From assembly GCA_028023455.1 (NCBI GenBank), contig JAQFVV010000049.1, forward strand, positions 4,639,149 to 4,703,148: a DNA stretch of 64,000 nt. The letters run 5' to 3'. The notes beneath the pieces are model-generated. The model worked only from the letters and a program-made list of their open reading frames with translations. It was not told the DNA's origin and did not search any database. Source of the stretch: Epiperipatus broadwayi. Its lineage: Eukaryota; Onychophora; Udeonychophora; Euonychophora; Peripatidae. The position numbers and the translations under genes were made by a program. This document shows, piece by piece, positions 59,863 to 64,000 of the stretch; the stretch's first letter is position 1; each line of letters starts with the position of its first letter.

Positions 59863-62800
59863 TAAGTGCATATTGCTTTCAATGAATATATATAATACAA
59901 TAATTGTATAATCTATATTTAAATAAATAAAGCAAAATGTAAACATTATTAGAATTTTTTAATTCATAAAATTGAAAATTGTTAATTAAATACATTTCTC
60001 TAGATAGCACTTGGTTACAAAATAAATTTCATTGCCACAAAAGTGTCAATTTCACATTAAAGATACAAATCTCACAATGTTTATATTACCACAATTATTA
60101 AATATTTTAATTATATATTAAAGATTTTAATGGTGTAACAGAAGTAAACCTTAAATATAAATTGGGTGAGGGAGCTGCAAATTTTCCTTTTGCATCATCA
60201 TTTGTTAAATTTAAATGAATTAATTTTTGATGCATGTTATCATGTTTTTTTTTATATAATTATAGGACTACTAACATGATTTAATTTTTCTTTAATAAAT
60301 TGTGCCCCGCCATTTTTATTTTTTTATTTTACAAAAAACCCACTATAATTAAAAAAAAATTAGATTGAAAAATGTAATATGTAAATTATTAATATCATTC
60401 TAAGAATGTAAATGAATGCATCTTTATTTTTGCCAATATTGTTTACCATTATAATGCCAGGCATTTTTGTCTGGAGACAAAAAGTTTTAATAATATAAAA
60501 TTATTAAATAAACAATAGTTAAATAAATTATACTTTATGTAATGTACACATTTTAAATTTATTTTAGCATACTTTAATTTTTTTATATAATCACAGTTTA
60601 TTTTTAGTTACATTATGAATGTTTTTGTTGTTATTGTTTAGTGGAGATTGTTTATGTCTGTGGTAAAAACCATTTTCTGATATTTTTGTATTGGAAATAC
60701 TAGTAAAAATTGCAATATGAATGCATTCAATAAAAAATTACATAAGTAAATCATATTGTTTATTTATTATGATTATATTTTACTACATCAAATTATTTTA
60801 AGTTTTGTAGATTACATCATGACTAAAGTATATATTTTTTCTTATAGTTAATATTACTAATTTATTTTATTAAGACAACTTTACTTTTATGACAGTAGTC
60901 TACAATATCTTTCTATTCTTATAAAATGTTCCTTTAAAAAAGATGAACATTAAAAAAAAATCTGACATTTTAAAGATAACTATAATGATTAGATGATTGT
61001 TAATCAAAGTATTTGTTACATATTGGTGAGAATCATTATGGTAAATCCTCTCTATATGCAGTAGAAATAGTATTTTGCACAATAATATATAAAAAAAAAT
61101 ACATCAAAGTTTATTTTGTATTTTTAATCTTTAATTTTTAAAATACCCAGAGTTATTTTCTCTATAGTTATTCCTATTTATATAATTTTTTGTTTTAAAA
61201 AGTGCATGATTTTATTTTATTTATAATCAGTTTATCAACTTATATTTATAATAGAACCTTTCTTAAATATAGAAGACATACCACCAATTTATGTCATAGT
61301 TTTACCATGCGAAACATTCCTCTCTTTATGATCTACTTTCTGCATATTCATAAAAAATCCCTTCAAATAGATGAAAAATTACTATACAAGAAATGGAATT
61401 TTTGCAAAGGCACAAACAATATTTTAAAATCCAGTTTTAAAGTTATCCCTATTTGATCTTTCTAGATATTACTGGAATATATCAGTTATAGAACTACATG
61501 TGTGTATTGTACTCATTGATTTCTTGTGTCAAATTTATTAGATTCTGCTTTATGTAGTTTTAAACAACATGGACTATAATATGCATTAGGGCTGAAGAAT
61601 TAATATTGTTATTAGTAACTCTGCCTCACTATTAAGATTCTCTGCTGATTTATTTACAATGTTTGAGAACAGTTATCTGACTAAAACATCTTATATTCTT
61701 ATATATATTTTTTTCATTTGTGGAAAAATAAAAAGCAATATTAAATTATATAACTAATTAATTTCACAGTTAGGAATTTGAAATTTTTTGAAGAGTCTCA
61801 AATGTGAGGCAAATCACCAAATTTCATAGTGTTTATTAGTATGAAGCGTAATGTTCTGCTGTCGTTTTAGTAAGTTCTATATCAAAAATCAGTAAACAAA
61901 TTAATAAGTAAAATAACACAGATTCAGATATTGAAGACCTAATGTCTTAAGATAAAGATGTTAATTAATTATTCTTATTTATTTTCCATAATAAATGAAA
62001 CTGAAATAATACACATTACAAGCTTTCTTGGTGGTTTAAGTTTTCTGTTATGCTTTTGTTGTATCAATGATTTTATTCACAAACTTAATCTAAGAATTAA
62101 GAAACTTGATCTCAAATAGAAAAGTTGTGGAATTTAAAAAGCGCTAACAACAAACATTTTGACCAGTCATATATCATAGTATATTATAAATTAAGAAATT
62201 ATGTAAATCAAGAGCTGAAAATGTTCCTAAAGCAGCAGTGTCTGTTAAAGTAATATAATTGATATGACACAAATTCCTAATTTTTCTATCAATAATTTAG
62301 GATTACAATATTTATTTCATCGTATTGTTATCTATTTAAATATCATTTTTTAATTTTTGCTATTTAACTGTAATTTTGCTGAAACATTTATAAAGTCAGA
62401 GATTAATATTTTATATTTTTATTTATTTTCTTTTATTCTTCTACTAGTTTATATTTTATTATTATAGTATACACTACATGAATGATTTATATTGTTTCTA
62501 CTTATATCGTCTGTGATTGTGCGCTTCCTGATTTAACACAGCTAATTCAAAAGCTTCTGTTTCAGAAAAAGGAAATTTTAAGTGGCTGCCAGTGAATAAT
62601 ACTGTTATACTTAGTCTGTCAATTTGGTGTTTGAACACCGCTAATTCTTGTCCAGATGACTTTATGACTATTCTCTTTATTCATACAGTATATTCATTTT
62701 TAACACATAATGTCTATATTTATTATTCAGAAAAATAAAGTATCCAGACATATTACGCAAAGGGTTTTTTTTCTTACGATACGAACATATATATAAAAGT

Positions 62801-63780
62801 ATAATTGCAACTGTTTTCTTTGTCATGGAAAATCATATTCATTAATTTTCAAATGATAACTGGTTTTAAATTTATATTTAATAATAAATATAATTTTATA
62901 AAACAAACTTAAAAAATAAAACTTGATAATGAATATCTTATAAACAAAACTATTTATTCGTTGTTTTTAATATTAAAAAATCTCTTCTAGTTTCAATATA
63001 TATATATAAATTAAAAACAGAAGTGCGACAATCACACTAAACTACTTTAAATGATAATAGATGAACACAACTTTTTAAAAAAATATTCCTTTTTATATTC
63101 AAAATTGTAAAAGCTTCCATTATTATTACAATTTAATCAGGTGCTAATTAAGTGTGTTGCAAAAATAAATGAAATACGTTGAAATTGTAAAGAATGATGA
63201 CAAAGTAAATATTTTATTCATAACACTTGATGTAAACATTCAGACTGCAGAGAGGAAAGAAAAAACAAATAATGAAAGATTATGAAATATTCATGAGAAT
63301 AAAAGGACAAAAGAGATATTTTATCTTAAATATCCATGTCAATTCATGCAGTATAATAAAGTTAAAATAAAATAGACAAAAATTTTAATTTTAAAATATT
63401 ATTTTAAAAATTGAATTTTATATAAAGTAGTTTATTTTATGTATAAAAAAAGAAGTGTATTTGCTTCTATATAATAGGGTAAAAAAATCAATTTTAAAAT
63501 AATATTAAAAAAAAATAATAATAAGATTTTCAGATTAATTACATACATTTAAAAAATGCATTTTAAAAACAATTTAGAATATATATATATATATAATAAT
63601 AATAAAGAGAGATGCCCAATTTCCTGCTTTAATTCTATAGTGTAATGGATGTCAATTTGAAAGTTGTCTCAAATTTTAATGAACAGCTAGCTATAAAGGT
63701 TACTTTATAATTAAAGTTGGAACATTTGATTTTAGTATTTAGTTATATATATATATAATATTCAAATCAATATATATATA
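59863..63780. other. AT-rich stretch, nothing recognised
   Basis: No coding, RNA or transposon feature supported; short open frames at 60900-61082 and 61202-61456 have no recognisable similarity. Confidence 0.5.
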
Positions 63781-63782
63781 TA

Positions 63783-63982
63783 ACAAAATACAGTAAAATT
63801 CACATAAATTATATTATTTTTAGAAGTACTTTCGACTATACATCTTGTAGTCTTTATCAACTATATAACATTGAATAATCAAAATAAGACAACCTTTCAC
63901 AATACCCATAGTTCAATTCAAGATGAATAGTCGAAAGTACTTCTAAAAATAATATAATTTATGTGAATTTTACTGTATTTTG
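63783..63982. repeat. terminal foldback with hammerhead-like motif
   Basis: Arms 63783-63846 and 63919-63982 are reverse complements (AGTACTTTCGACTAT / ATAGTCGAAAGTACT; TAGAAGTACTTTCG; AAAATTCACATAAATTATA), nearly perfect over about 60 bp. The minus strand of the left side (63826-63861) reads GTTGATAAAGACTACAAGAT then GTATAGTCGAAAG: stem II GACTA/TAGTC and GAAA intact, box degenerate. TA repeats flank both ends. Confidence 0.8.
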
Positions 63983-64000
63983 ATATATATATTGATTTGA

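Overview
The window is eukaryotic, non-coding-rich, extremely AT-rich DNA with no intact host protein-coding gene that I can recognise. It has long (AAT)n/(AAC)n arrays, several lineages of Penelope-like elements (PLEs), RTE-type LINE fragments, hAT and pogo/Tigger-like DNA transposons, tRNA-derived SINEs and a mitochondrial 12S insertion. This mix suggests an invertebrate genome, most likely a cephalopod mollusc such as an octopus. The organism call is inference from repeat content, not from a diagnostic gene.

Layout: 1-3870 holds two decayed PLEs arranged head-to-head. 4893-6237 is a pogo/Tigger-like element with 23-bp terminal inverted repeats (TIRs) that contains a 320-bp microsatellite. 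8050-9000 is a PLE-like reverse transcriptase (RT) remnant with a YMDD box. 15000-16410 is a GIY-YIG endonuclease fragment between long inverted arms. 17618-18015 is a clean 398-bp hAT MITE. 21265-21860 is a foldback around a T/ATT tract. 22520-22890 is a hAT transposase C-terminus. 23605-24330 is an inverted pair of a hammerhead/tRNA-like repeat. 26800-27720 is a nuclear copy of mitochondrial 12S rRNA. 30785-30965 is a hairpin carrying the best-preserved hammerhead core. 33682-33777 is a tRNA-derived SINE. 34430-36000 is a PLE endonuclease remnant followed by a tandem array between inverted arms. 35998-37000 and 40700-43235 hold more hammerhead/tRNA-like units. 37940-38945 is an unusual CpG-rich island. 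44340-44935 is a large foldback. 46338-47620 is the RT end of an RTE LINE. 48439-48726 is a second large trinucleotide array. 51178-55222 lies between two 270-bp direct repeats. 55560-57235 contains minisatellites and a promoter-like, CCAAT-bearing island. 58690-59862 is an RTE endonuclease fragment. 63783-63982 is a terminal foldback.

The main theme is self-cleaving RNA. At least a dozen sites show the layout of a minimal type-I hammerhead ribozyme (HHR): a CUGANGA-like box, a stem II hairpin, GAAA, a very short stem III ending in an NUH cleavage triplet, and a closing stem I. They fall into two groups. One group lies in PLE terminal repeats. The other is a unit of about 476 bp in which a hammerhead sits directly upstream of a tRNA-like (Pol III type) segment; it occurs as a tandem dimer and as inverted pairs. 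Most cores carry one or more disabling changes, so activity is doubtful for most copies. The recurrence, the head-to-head arrangement and the copy boundaries at the predicted cleavage position are the most interesting signals in the window.
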